Positions 22,991 to 32,958 of a stretch of DNA of 64,000 nucleotides are shown one piece after another. The notes under the pieces were generated by a model. That model was not told the DNA's origin and did no database searches. It was given only the letters and a program-made list of their open reading frames with translations. This DNA is from Heliopora coerulea (Eukaryota; Cnidaria; Anthozoa; Scleralcyonacea; Helioporidae): positions 3,295,501 through 3,359,500 of the forward strand of contig JASJOG010000012.1 in the NCBI GenBank assembly GCA_030142905.1, in the 5' to 3' direction. A program made the position numbers and the translations under genes. Every line of letters begins with the position of its first letter. Position 1 is the first letter of the stretch.

Positions 22991-23523
22991 ACGATGGTTG
23001 TTCAATATATGTTGCTTCCCAGGTCCTATATGCTCAATATTGTGGGTAACATTAATGTACGACGAAGAGGAAGTAAAAATAGTTAGGTTATTCAATTGAA
23101 AGAACCCTTGTGTTTTTGTTTTGTTTTTTTTGATTTTTTTTTTTGTGTGTGTGTGTGTTTGAATTGAATATTCGCGCACACGAAAAGATGAGTGGATTCT
23201 GAAAGTGAAATTTTCTTTGGAAAATTTTTCAACATAAACGACTATCATAAAAAAGAGCTAAAAGCATTTTTGAAAACAATTGAATCGAAAGCTGATCTAC
23301 TTTTTTTCATAGCTTGGAAACTGATAGAAATTTTATAATAAAGAACTAATGATATTGTAGTAATTTCATGAATATTATAGCAATACGAGCATGGACAAAT
23401 ATACTGCCATAACTTCAACCATAATGTAAAAAAGTTGTAAGGTTGGTTACTGCCGTACCTGATCAGAAATAATTCTAACATTTCGAGCAAAGTCCCTGTT
23501 CTGAACAGAACCAGTTTCACTCT

Positions 23524-23548
23524 CTGACGAAGGGCCTTCGCTTGAAAC
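23524..23548 (+). ncRNA. Hammerhead ribozyme-like core
   Basis: CTGACGA, then GGGC-CTTC-GCTT (a four-pair stem II with a CUUC loop, counting G-U pairs), then GAAAC. This is the CUGANGA / stem II / GAAA order of hammerhead cores. Stems I and III and the cleavage site were not verified. Confidence 0.4.
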
Positions 23549-23812
23549 GTTATAACTCTTTGCAATCAGTCAGGGCAGTTACAAACCTTTGAACTTTTTA
23601 CCTTATTTAACAATGTCTACGCACGATCCTATTTTCATTTCCTATTTTTATACATTCAATTATAACACTAATAGGATAACATGACGACTGGTCTGTTTAA
23701 ATTGGAATGAATAAGAAAAAGTACTAATCTAGAAAATAATTAAGGAAATGCAATCTATTAAACTTAGTTTCAAAAAACAGCTCCAATGCACAATGAACTC
23801 TTTGTATAAACA

Positions 23813-24220
23813 AGCTTTTGGCTTTGACTGTTAAAAATTAGTACTGAATCCATTTCTTTTTTGTGAAATTGATTTATTCAAGAAAATAGAACTTTTTATA
23901 TTCTGTGTCAGATATCAATTTATTCAAACGTTAGAGCATAACCATGGTGTTTTCAAAAACAAAATTAAATGCTCTAATCTTCCCTAACCTAACTGAAAAA
24001 AGGGAAAAAACGCTGAGAGAATAATCATTTGAGCACGTAATCATAATCCAGCACAAGTCAAAAAATTTAAAAGCATAAAATGATCCAAATCTTCAAAAAT
24101 TCAAGAAATAGGTTGCAAAAAGGGGTAGGATTGAAATGGTAAGCTTTTAACTTTATTACGAAGTCACTTTTAGAGCCACTGATAACACTAAAACCAGACC
24201 ATAACATGCTATTACACGAC
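23813..24220. repeat. Segmental duplication, copy A
   Basis: This matches 27893-28270 in order: TTTGGCTTTGACTGTTAAAA, TTCTTTTTTGTGAA, ATCTAATCTTC-type blocks, and TGAGCTTTTAACTTTATTAC just before a pentamer tract in both copies. Copy A carries extra short insertions. Confidence 0.75.
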
Positions 24221-24224
24221 GCCT

Positions 24225-24860
24225 TATGACGCAACACAACACTACACAACACAACAAAGCACAAACACAACACAGCGCAACATAACACAACACATGACAC
24301 AACACCGGGTAACACACAACACAATATAACACAATACGCAACACAACACAACACATCACGAATACAGCGCAACACACAACACACAAACACAACACAACAT
24401 AACGTATAGTAATGTTATCGAAAACGTGGTAGAATACGTTTCCTGAATGAATTCTCCGCTAAAGTTCAATAACTTGCCAAACAATCGACTTACGTCCCCT
24501 TTAATTACCACTTACGATTTCACTATCGCAACTCACCACTGATATACGATACGGTAAATTTACAAACAACATGCGATCAAATTACGGAATATAGCTAATC
24601 ACTAACGTGTTATCGTACAATTTCCGACAATGTCACATAAAATGACATCTCACATGAAATCACATCACATCACGTCACGCCATAGAAGATCACTTTAAAC
24701 CACAGCACACCATATCAGATTACATCACACCACACCTCATCAGATTGCATCACGTCACACGACACCACAAGACACGACACCATATCACTCACATCACACA
24801 ACTCCAACACAATATTGCATTAAATTACACCACATTACAACGTAGAATAGAATGGAATAT
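24225..24860. repeat. Pentanucleotide-periodic tract (ACACA/CATCA), copy A
   Basis: About 640 bp in two blocks (24225-24400 ACAAC-type; 24635-24860 CATCA-type), separated by 230 bp of ordinary sequence. Cys/Val-rich frames on the minus strand are artefacts of the 5-bp unit. It lies in the duplicated segment. Confidence 0.75.
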
Positions 24861-25389
24861 ACATGTGGTACTCATGCAACAGAATCAGTAGAGAAAGTTT
24901 TATGTTCCTAATTCTACTGTTCATTCAAAGTTTGGTGAACAGGGAAACAAAATTATAAGATGAAATCTTGGCAGGAGCTTTTATTTTATTAACATTTTGT
25001 CGTTGTTTAGCCTTTGTGTTTGCTTAAAATCTTCAGTAGAGCGATGTTTCAGTACGATGTATTTATGTTTGTCAACTTTTATTTAAATATTCATTTGCTT
25101 GCCCGATTATACAATCTACTTGTTCCTATCTCAAAGAAAAATCAAAAAATAAAAGCAATCACTTGCATTGGGCATGATCACTAAAAACAAACGTTAGCAG
25201 GCTTAGGCTAAAACCCAAAACGATGCGCGTGAAAACTGTTGTCGGCCTTGCCTTTCCTGGTGGATACAATTAAAAAATCTCGATAGAAGACTTCAAAACA
25301 AACCCTTTGCGTTAAGCAAAATAAACAAGAGGTTTGTTAGATATCTCATTTGCTACAGATTAATAAACATAATAAATTCAATGTTTTTG
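24861..25389. other. Intergenic, no feature seen
   Basis: AT-rich sequence downstream of the SMP gene on its strand; no exon, repeat or RNA gene identified. Confidence 0.4.
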
Positions 25390-27372
25390 AATGATGTAAA
25401 AAGGAGCTTTATTGCAAACAAAAACTAGTTTATCGTATACCACTGTCCCATCAATTCATAATGGCGTTCGCACAAGTCCGAATAAAACGACTTACATTTA
25501 CAAAGAAATTGACATGCACTAAACATATATAATGATATAAAGATGCTCCCTTATAACGTACTGGATGGCTCAGCATCATTTGTTGGTTCGTCCCTCATTC
25601 GTGTTCTTATCTGCTGCACTCTGACTTCGGGAACCAAACGAACCCTTAGGGATGTTACCACTTTCGTAGTGTTTTGATTGAGAGCTCATAATACGACTTT
25701 TGTCTTCTTGAGTCATATAGGTTTTTTTTTGCTCCTTATCCATGTTGAAATTATTCTGAAATTAAACCAAATAAAGATGTAATGAAAAAAATAACTTATT
25801 TGTATTTCTTTGTGAGACTTCTCAACTATTCAGTTCCATTCCCCTACAGTGACGAAAAATGGAGAATATGGAGATAATCGAGAGTATGATAACAGTGTTT
25901 AAAGAGCAAAAGAAAGTAAAAATCCAGGAGAAGCGTTGCTGAACCTAATTAGCTGACAACGAAAGACATAAATAAAGCCACGAAAAAAACCACAAAACAT
26001 GGCCATAGTTAATTACGTTAAACTGAAATTTCAAGTTAATTATAAAAATAGGACATAAATTATGTGACATAATTTTAAGGACGTTCTAGTTTAAAACTAA
26101 GCATCAAAATACTGCATGAAAGCGATGTTGTGAAGCGAATCCAGAACCTTTATTTTATAAGAATTTGTCCCTTTTCTATCCTTCATAACGAATGATCACA
26201 TGGGATAATTTGGATGAAATAAATCCAAACTGTTGCAAATGACGAGCTCGTCCAAAGAAGCAAATTTACGAACCAACACGGTCCCAACTGTTAGAGAAGT
26301 ATATATTAGAAAATAGTTGATATGAGCAGGTAGATTATGAAAGAATGGTCCAAGCTGGATTTCAATTCGTTAATGCATTACCTGTATTACCTTCACAAAA
26401 GTTTAATTTTATTAGGTTTCTATGACGATATAAAACAAGTTAAACGATATCGTTACTGGATTCAAAATGGAAAGTGAAAGTGAATGATACCCAACAGAAA
26501 TTAGAATTGGTATCAAATTTTTCAATGGGAATGTTTCAAGAAAAATGAAAACAAAATAGTAAACCAGGCAAAGCCGTGACCCTTTTGTCACATGAAAAAT
26601 AACTTCATAATACAAGAGAACAATATTGTCATGAGCAGAATTCTATTCGTCGAGAAATTACAAGTGACTTGTTCTGTGAAAACATGCAGTCGTGTTAGTT
26701 TGGATATCCATGACGTTAAAAGTTTGGGCGATTTGTCAATCTCGTGTAAGCGCATGGGACCAGTTTCGATGATTTTTTAGGAAGTTGTAGCTTTTAACAA
26801 CACAACTGCTTCTTGTTGATTATTCCGAGATAGACCGGAGACACAATTGTGGTATTGTAGTTTCGCAAACGTTGGTTACTCATTTGTTCGAGCTAATCTG
26901 GCCAGAGAGTATCAAAATCTCTTGCTACGTAACTGGCCTGGAGATTTATTATTTTAGATTAACAATTATGCTTGGGATATAATGGGCCCTGGCACCTAAA
27001 AACAACCTAAAAACGAAAGCATCTCTTTAATTTACAATTATTCGTATAACATAGGCATATATGAACATCTGAACATGTTAAATCATCAAACAAGCGAATC
27101 CAGCAAAATTAGACACACAAAGAAAGCACACATTCAAGTTTCAAACTTGAATTACTGAAATCGAAACTAAAATAGTGCAGGAGTAAACAAGATACGAAAA
27201 CTTCGCCTCAGAACACATCAACACATCAAGACAATACCATTTTCGAACAAAAATTTATCGATCGACTGGAATACATTTCATTAACAAGATCCACACTTAC
27301 CTTAATTTGCAATGATGTACGAAATCAGGAAAAGTTCAGTTCGAACTGCTGCTGTCGCTTGGGAAAAGAGAC
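25390..27372 (-). other. SMP-domain gene, transcription unit (2 exons)
   Basis: Inferred transcript on the minus strand: TATA box at 27405-27396, non-coding exon 1 about 27370-27301, donor AAG|GTAAGTGTGG, a 1.5-kb intron (27300-25756), acceptor TTTAATTTCAG, then exon 2 with the whole coding sequence and an AATAAA signal at 25413-25408. A compact gene with an untranslated first exon and a TATA promoter is typical of strongly inducible genes; that induction is inference. Confidence 0.65.
25576..25743 (-). CDS. Small SMP-domain (seed maturation/LEA-type) protein, 55 aa
   Basis: The frame opens 12 nt after a clean splice acceptor and ends in TGA. The 55-residue product is hydrophilic (Lys, Ser, Gln, Asn, Glu), with no Cys or Trp and no membrane segment. 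Its core, MTQEDKSRIMSSQSKHYES then GNIPKGSFGSRSQSAADKN, fits the SMP pattern (Pfam PF04927): [IM]-T-x-E-x-x-x-R-I-x-S-x-[QE], a Gly-rich link, then [KG]-x-F-x-x-R-[SA]-Q-[SA]-A-[AG]-D-[KR]-N. In plants SMP proteins are LEA group proteins of desiccating seeds, and single-repeat relatives occur in fungi and bacteria. A protective or desiccation-type role here is inference from the family. Only one SMP repeat is present. Confidence 0.75.
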   Translation of the reverse strand: MDKEQKKTYMTQEDKSRIMSSQSKHYESGNIPKGSFGSRSQSAADKNTNEGRTNK

Positions 27373-27395
27373 TAGATAATGTGATGGGCAAAGAT

Positions 27396-27405
27396 CTTTT
27401 ATATA
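27396..27405 (-). promoter_or_regulatory. TATA box of the SMP gene
   Basis: TATATAAAAG on the minus strand, about 95-105 nt upstream of the exon 1 donor; transcription would start near 27370. Confidence 0.6.
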
Positions 27406-27421
27406 GTATTTATTAAAGTCA

Positions 27422-27457
27422 GGGAACTTCCCTCTGGATTACATAAGGGAAATTCCC
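27422..27457. promoter_or_regulatory. Paired kappaB-like palindromes upstream of the SMP promoter
   Basis: GGGAACTTCCC (27422-27432) and GGGAAATTCCC (27447-27457) match the Rel/NF-kappaB consensus GGGRNNYYCC and start 25 bp apart, about 20-50 bp upstream of the TATA box. Cnidarians have NF-kappaB. Binding is untested. Confidence 0.5.
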
Positions 27458-27582
27458 ATTTCAATTTTTTTGATGATCTTTCAAAAACTGAAGAGCACTT
27501 AAACTACCATATATGGAATTATTAATCAAGTGTGTTCTGTTTTAATTTTGTTTCGAAAGTTAAAGCGTAAATTGAAGAACAC

Positions 27583-27818
27583 CTCAAGCTGTTCTCTCAG
27601 AAAAACTTTCTGAGTCCCTGAAGGGAATCGAACCCGTAACCTTCTGATCGCCGGTGAGATGCTCTAACCATCTATACGAACCAGTACATAAATTTGACCT
27701 TCGCTCACCATCTGAGTCTTTGTAGCTCAATGGTTAGAGCATCTCACCGGCGATCAGAAGGTTACGGGTTCGATTCCCGTCAGGGACTCAGAAAGTTTTT
27801 CTGAGAGAACAGCTTGAG
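27583..27818. repeat. Inverted pair of tRNA-like repeats (88-bp arms)
   Basis: The left arm (27583-27670) and right arm (27731-27818) are inverted copies that extend past the tRNA-like part into CTCAAGCTGTTCTCTCAGAA. The spacer is 60 bp. The left copy is cut at GGTTAGAGC, so only the right copy keeps a whole tRNA-like unit. The segmental duplication begins about 75 bp further on. Confidence 0.75.
27716..27787 (+). tRNA. tRNA-like gene or pseudogene, 72 nt
   Basis: It folds as a cloverleaf: acceptor GTCTTTG/CAGGGAC (seven pairs with G-U), D stem GCTC/GAGC, T stem ACGGG/CCCGT, and A-box TAGCTCAATGG and B-box GGTTCGATTCC. The anticodon loop is CCGGCGA: position 33 is C instead of U and the stem has a C-C mismatch. 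There is no convincing anticodon, so this is probably a tRNA-derived repeat with an intact pol III promoter rather than a working tRNA. Confidence 0.4.
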
Positions 27819-27892
27819 AGCGTGCGTATTAAGAATATAATTACCAAGCTACCACAATCACTACAATACCACTAATCACTCTTTGTGTCATA

Positions 27893-28270
27893 TCAAGCCT
27901 TTGGCTTTGACTGTTAAAAATTAGCACAGAACGCATTTCTTTTTTGTGAACTTGATTTTTTTCAGGAAAATAGTAGAAAATAACCATGGGTGTTTCAAAA
28001 AAAATGAATGATCTAATCTTCACCAACCTAACTTAAAAAAATAAAAAAATTATCGAGAATAATCATTTGGGTAGGCAATAATAATCCAGAACTAGCCAAA
28101 AAATTTAAAAACATAAAATAAATCCAAATCCAACGAAAAGAAACATGCGTCTTAAAAAAATCGAGACATAGGCTAAAAAAAAAGGGTGGGATTGAAATTG
28201 TGAGCTTTTAACTTTATTACGAACTCATTTTTAGAGCAACTGATAACATTAAAACCAAACTATAACATAC
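27893..28270. repeat. Segmental duplication, copy B
   Basis: Homologous to 23813-24220 in order and orientation (see copy A). It is followed, as in copy A, by a pentamer-periodic tract. Confidence 0.75.
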
Positions 28271-29170
28271 CAGTACACAACACAACACAGCACGACACAG
28301 CGAAACACAACACAACACAGCACAGCACAACAACACAACACCACACCACACAACATCACACCACACAACACCACACCACACAACACCACACAACGTAACA
28401 CAACACAACACACAACACAGCACAACGCAACACAGCACAGCACAGCACAGCACAGCCCAGCCCAGCCCAGCCCAGCCCAGCACAACGCAACACGACACAA
28501 CACAACACAGTACAGTACAGCATAGCACAGTACAACACAACACAACACAACACAACACAGCACAGCAAAACGTATCACACCATAACGAAACGTAACGTCA
28601 CATAAAATGACATCTCAACACATCAAAGCACATCACATCATATCATACCAAACAACATCACATTACGCCACATTACATCACACCCCACCACATCACACTA
28701 TATCAGATAACATCACATTACATCACATTACATCACATCACACCTCATCAGATTGCATCACATCACAAGACCCTACAAGACCCAACATGACATGACATGA
28801 CACAATACCATACTACATTACATCACACCACACCACATTATATCACATCATATGACACCTCACCACATCACACCTGGCCACACCACACCACATCACATGC
28901 ATCGCACACAATTCCAACACAACATCACATTACATTACATCACGTCACATCATATAACATAAACACAACATAACGTAAAATAGAGTAGAATACAATGGAA
29001 TGGAGTGGAGCAGAATTTAGGGTCGGGTAAAATAGGGTAGAATAGGATAGGATGAAATATATTAGGATCGAATAGGGTCTAACTGGATAGAATAGGATCG
29101 AATAAAGTTAAGGAGGGTTGAATAGGACAGAGTAGAATAGAATGGAATAAATAATATAATATAAGGCGAA
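28260..29170. repeat. Pentanucleotide-periodic tract, copy B (about 900 bp)
   Basis: The unit drifts along the tract while the 5-bp beat stays: ACACA (28260-28570), CAGCC (28440-28480), CATCA (28610-28960), GAATA/AGGAT (28975-29165). Minus-strand frames rich in Cys and Val follow from the unit. Confidence 0.8.
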
Positions 29171-29179
29171 ATTAAATAA

Positions 29180-30655
29180 GATAAAATAAAATCAAGTAAA
29201 AAAGACAAAATCGAAACTAAGGAAAAAACATACCCAATTTTGATATTGGTGATTACACACATTTTCCTTGTCTTCTAACCTAAACATAGTTTGCTGTATG
29301 AAAGCTACATTGTGAAATGATGACAACACACTTTGATAATCATGCACAGGATAACAAGGCACAGTTATATCCTTGTACAACAGAAAAATTCAATTTGAAT
29401 TTCTGTCATTTGGTTACGTATACCTATTTCCACACAAGGTAAATTTAACTTGCTTCCTATGGTAATATAGTATGAAGCATTTGAATTATATCTTAATGGA
29501 ATATGTAAATAATACTCTCAATTTTAAAATTGGAAAGCGAAAGTAAACAATACAATACAAAAATTTGAACTGTTTGAAGAGAAATCAGGAAAATTATAAC
29601 ACTAGATGTAGCAGTAACCACCCTGGGACATGAAAAATATTGCCAAGAGATAAGAGAAAAATCTTGTGGAGAGCAGGAGTTGATTTTCCCGCGGTCATGG
29701 AACATTGTTTTGTTAAAACTGTGTGATTCATCAGTTGAGTATCCATAAGATGCAGACTGAACGTTTGAGTGACATATCATACTTGACTTATCGTGTGAAA
29801 TTGTGAACATTGTGTACTTGACCTGTTCCAACAGTTTGTGCTTCGTCTTAGTCGACTACTAATTTCCAAACGTTGGCTCAAACTGATGCCTTCGCATAAG
29901 GAAGATGAATAAATGCAAATACTAACTGCGATCCTTTCCATTGTGCTTATTTCAACATGGAGGGAAATTCCCTCAGGGAATTCCCCTCTGAATTATGGAT
30001 GGGATATTCCCTTCGCATTAATTTCTAATTATTGACTCCACATATGAATAATCCATCCATATATGGAGTTGATATAATTATTATATCATGAATGTTTCTT
30101 CAAAAACCCGGCAAATTTTTTTGAAACGTTAGTAACATACGAGAACAACGCTGTAAAAGAAGCTGAAGACAATATACCAAGATAGGTCTGTTATAATCAC
30201 TGATGTAACAGGGGGGGGTACATCTAGTGCAATTGCCCACATCCATGGTCTTAAGACCATTCTCCTAAGTCAGCAAAATCCGATGAGAAATTTATTTGAG
30301 TGTTGAGCCCTCGCACTAAGATAAAACATGGCTTCATCAATGGTAATGACGGTCGATACAAGAACACATATGTAACGCGCACCAAAGCTCCGAGCTCTGT
30401 TGAAATCGACACTACAAGGATGCATTTATAAAGAGAGGACGTAAAACGCAAGACTTCGTTTACTGATATCAGTACAGTTTTACGATCCTTCACGAAAAAG
30501 AATTTAGTATTGAGAGGTACAGATTTTTGCGCAAGCTCAACCCATACTTCAGTCGTCTGAGGTGCTAAAAGTCTCCAACAGTGTTGAATTCAAGCTGTTC
30601 AACTTCGCTTAGAAAAGATTAATACAAACAGACTTCTTCAGTAACGTTTGTTCAA
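29180..30655. other. Diverged copy of the SMP gene neighbourhood, no intact gene
   Basis: Short stretches resemble 26.1-27.4 kb in the same order (CTGTATGAAAGCTACATTGTG; AAAATTGGAAAGCGAAAGTA; the promoter-like block at 30.6 kb), but I found no SMP coding exon. The copy appears dead or rearranged. Confidence 0.35.
29962..30011. promoter_or_regulatory. Cluster of three kappaB-like palindromes
   Basis: GGGAAATTCCC (29962-29972), GGGAATTCCCC (29976-29986) and GGGATATTCCC (30001-30011) within 50 bp. No TATA box or gene start is evident on either side. Confidence 0.4.
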
Positions 30656-30660
30656 AAGAG

Positions 30661-30696
30661 GGGGCCTTTCCTATGGATTACGTAAGGGAAATTCCC
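30661..30696. promoter_or_regulatory. Paralogue of the SMP kappaB promoter segment
   Basis: GGGGCCTTTCC (30661-30671) and GGGAAATTCCC (30686-30696), separated by TATGGATTACGTAA, parallel the pair at 27422-27457 (CTGGATTACATAA between). The homology runs on toward exon 1 but the TATA box is lost. Confidence 0.5.
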
Positions 30697-31309
30697 AAGT
30701 CATTTCTGACGATCTCGCAAAAAGTAAAAACGTCTTGTTTAAAACCAGCATATGTGGACATAACTTTAGCGCGCATTTCTTGGAAAATTAGCCAATTTCT
30801 TGGAAAACGAAAGCGAGAAAATAGGCGACGTTCGCCAAACACTTCCTGCTGACATACATTTTATTTTTAACCAGCCATTAAAGTTTGAGAACTATAGAAC
30901 TCTGGGCAGTCATTGGAGGGTTCAAATATTGTCTGCTGATTCAGCTATTTTCTTTGTAATTTATATTGAAGGGGTCCATTAGCTCCCGCCAAAATAGACA
31001 ACCTTTGTTATTCAGAACAGATCCTCCTTCGTAGGTCGCTTGTACAGTCAAGATATCGATCTTCTCGAGACGGTGACTACGTCGAATCCGGTGTCTGCGA
31101 GAAGAAACAACAAAAAGTACAGATATTATAAATTAGAGGTGAGTTGAGTTGTCGATTGCCGCTCGATCTGTTTCAGATGAAGTCATCTCTTAGACAGCTA
31201 GAACTTAAAGCTAACTTCAATATGGCACATATGAAATAGTAATTCAATTTTATGAACGTTTTCCATGGCTATGACTCCGCGAGTTTGACGTTAGACGATA
31301 GAATTTAAA

Positions 31310-31592
31310 AATTCAACGAGACTTATCTGTAAGTTGAAGTTGAAGTTGGATTTGGATTCTACTAGTCATCAACCAGGGAGTGAAAGAGTTGTATGAGAGA
31401 GCGCCGGCTACTCACCGAAATACCAAACTTCGTAGCAATTGTTTTAGCTCTATGCGCAGAGTGAAGGAGCTGAGGGTAAGGCGATAGTTACACGTTCTCT
31501 TCATTGGTTGGGCGTACAACTTCTTCACTCCCTGGCTGGCGACTAGTAGAATCCAAATCCAACTTCAACTTACAGGTAAGTCTCGTTGAATT
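31310..31592. mobile_element. TIR element, 283 bp
   Basis: Ends are inverted: AATTCAACGAGACTTA at left and its complement at right, with arms of about 90 bp containing GTTGGATTTGGATTCTACTA. No ORF; a typical MITE layout. Confidence 0.7.
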
Positions 31593-31636
31593 CGGATAAT
31601 CGAAGTTCCACTGTAGTACTAATATACTTTTTGCGC

Positions 31637-31803
31637 ACAGCTAAGTGCTGTTTTTAGGGATGCCGCCATTAGTAAGTAAAATTAACATTCATAGACTTTT
31701 AGTGGACAGCTGTGTGCTGTTTTTAAGGGTCCTGCCATTAGTACGCAAATTTGATATTCATAAACTTTCAGTGGGTAGTGGTGTGCTGTTCTTAAAAATG
31801 CCT
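31637..31803. repeat. Tandem repeat, about 2.5 copies of a 70-bp unit
   Basis: Three successive starts of CAGCTAAGTGCTGTTTTTA-like sequence followed by GCCATTAGTA and ATATTCATA; the third copy is partial. It directly follows the TIR element. Confidence 0.6.
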
Positions 31804-31809
31804 AAGAAA

Positions 31810-32950
31810 TGATTCTCAAAATCTATGTCATGAAATCAAGAATAAACGAATCAAGGCACTGCGAGCTCACAAGGCCGTCTCACGAACTTGTCTTATTTCA
31901 ACAATCACTTTCTATTGTCAGACAAAACCAGTTCAGCCACCAAATGTTGCTAGAGACTACATGGACGAGTTCTGAGTCTTCCCTAGTAATGAATCAAAAT
32001 TTGAAGAGAAGTATTTGATCTGACGTTTATGCGATCACGTTTTTCTATTGTGTCTTTCCTGATTTCCCATGATTCACTGTTTGGGACGAAAACATTAAAA
32101 GTTAATATGTTGTGCAAAAATGGTAAATTTTGCAATATATAAAGGATTAAAAATGATCAACTGCCAAAATAGGCCCCCAAAAGCATTTTAGAGAGCGTCA
32201 TTTAAAATGCTAATTATAGATAGGCACATTTTACTCGGTCTGGACATCAAGAAAAATAGTACTTCCAGCTGTTTTTTGGTAACACAATTAAATTAGATGA
32301 TCTTCTCCACACGCGCAAAAATCGCCTGAAACTAAAGAATGAAAATTCCTGTTAAATTATACGTCTGAAACTTTGAAAGAGGGCATATATCAAAAAAGTA
32401 AATGGACTTTTCACTTGAAATTTTCACAGAATCTTGTTTATGGAAAGTTTTGCAGCAGTTAAAAGCTAAAACAGTTTTCCAGTCGCAAGTAAAAGATATT
32501 CTTCAAAAGAGCTTTAAGATGACAAGGTTCCGGCGTTTTTTAAAAAGTGGAACATAAGCTCTCCTAAAAAAACCCCCAAAAAAACAAAACAAAAAAAACG
32601 TCAATAAATTATTGTCAAAAGGGAGATATCCGGGTTTGGATATGATTTATGTCTTTCAATTAACATATGACAGGTCAAGTAAACAAGCATGACGTCCAAG
32701 AATTGTCGTTTATGATATGTATTTTTTAACAAATATTTAACTTACTTAAAGACGTTTTAGTCGAAGATCAGTCCAAAATTAGGTAAATTTCTGCTTCTAA
32801 ACGTTTCCCAAACCCTTTGGAGCAAGCAGATTTTGGGTCTTGAAAAATCATGAAATGCAACCGTCCCCGCTCAGCCTCCCATCCTAACACCGCTAAATTC
32901 AAGTGGTATCATTTGTAGAGTTATTCTGCCACAGCCATCGTTTCTTACAA
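31810..32950. other. Intergenic; 5' flank of the small Cys/His protein gene
   Basis: No exon is supportable between 31.8 and 32.9 kb. The last 80 bp before 32959 would be the 5' untranslated region; no TATA box was seen. Confidence 0.35.
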
Positions 32951-32958
32951 GTGTGGGA

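Noticed and set aside
24067..24395. Cys/Val-rich minus-strand frames
   Set aside because: They are translations of a 5-bp repeat; several frames are open for the same reason. The same applies at 28217-28578 and 28607-28795.
27716..27787. Functional tRNA
   Set aside because: The cloverleaf and pol III boxes are good, but C33, an anticodon-stem mismatch and the repeated flanks argue for a tRNA-derived repeat; kept only as a low-confidence tRNA-like feature.
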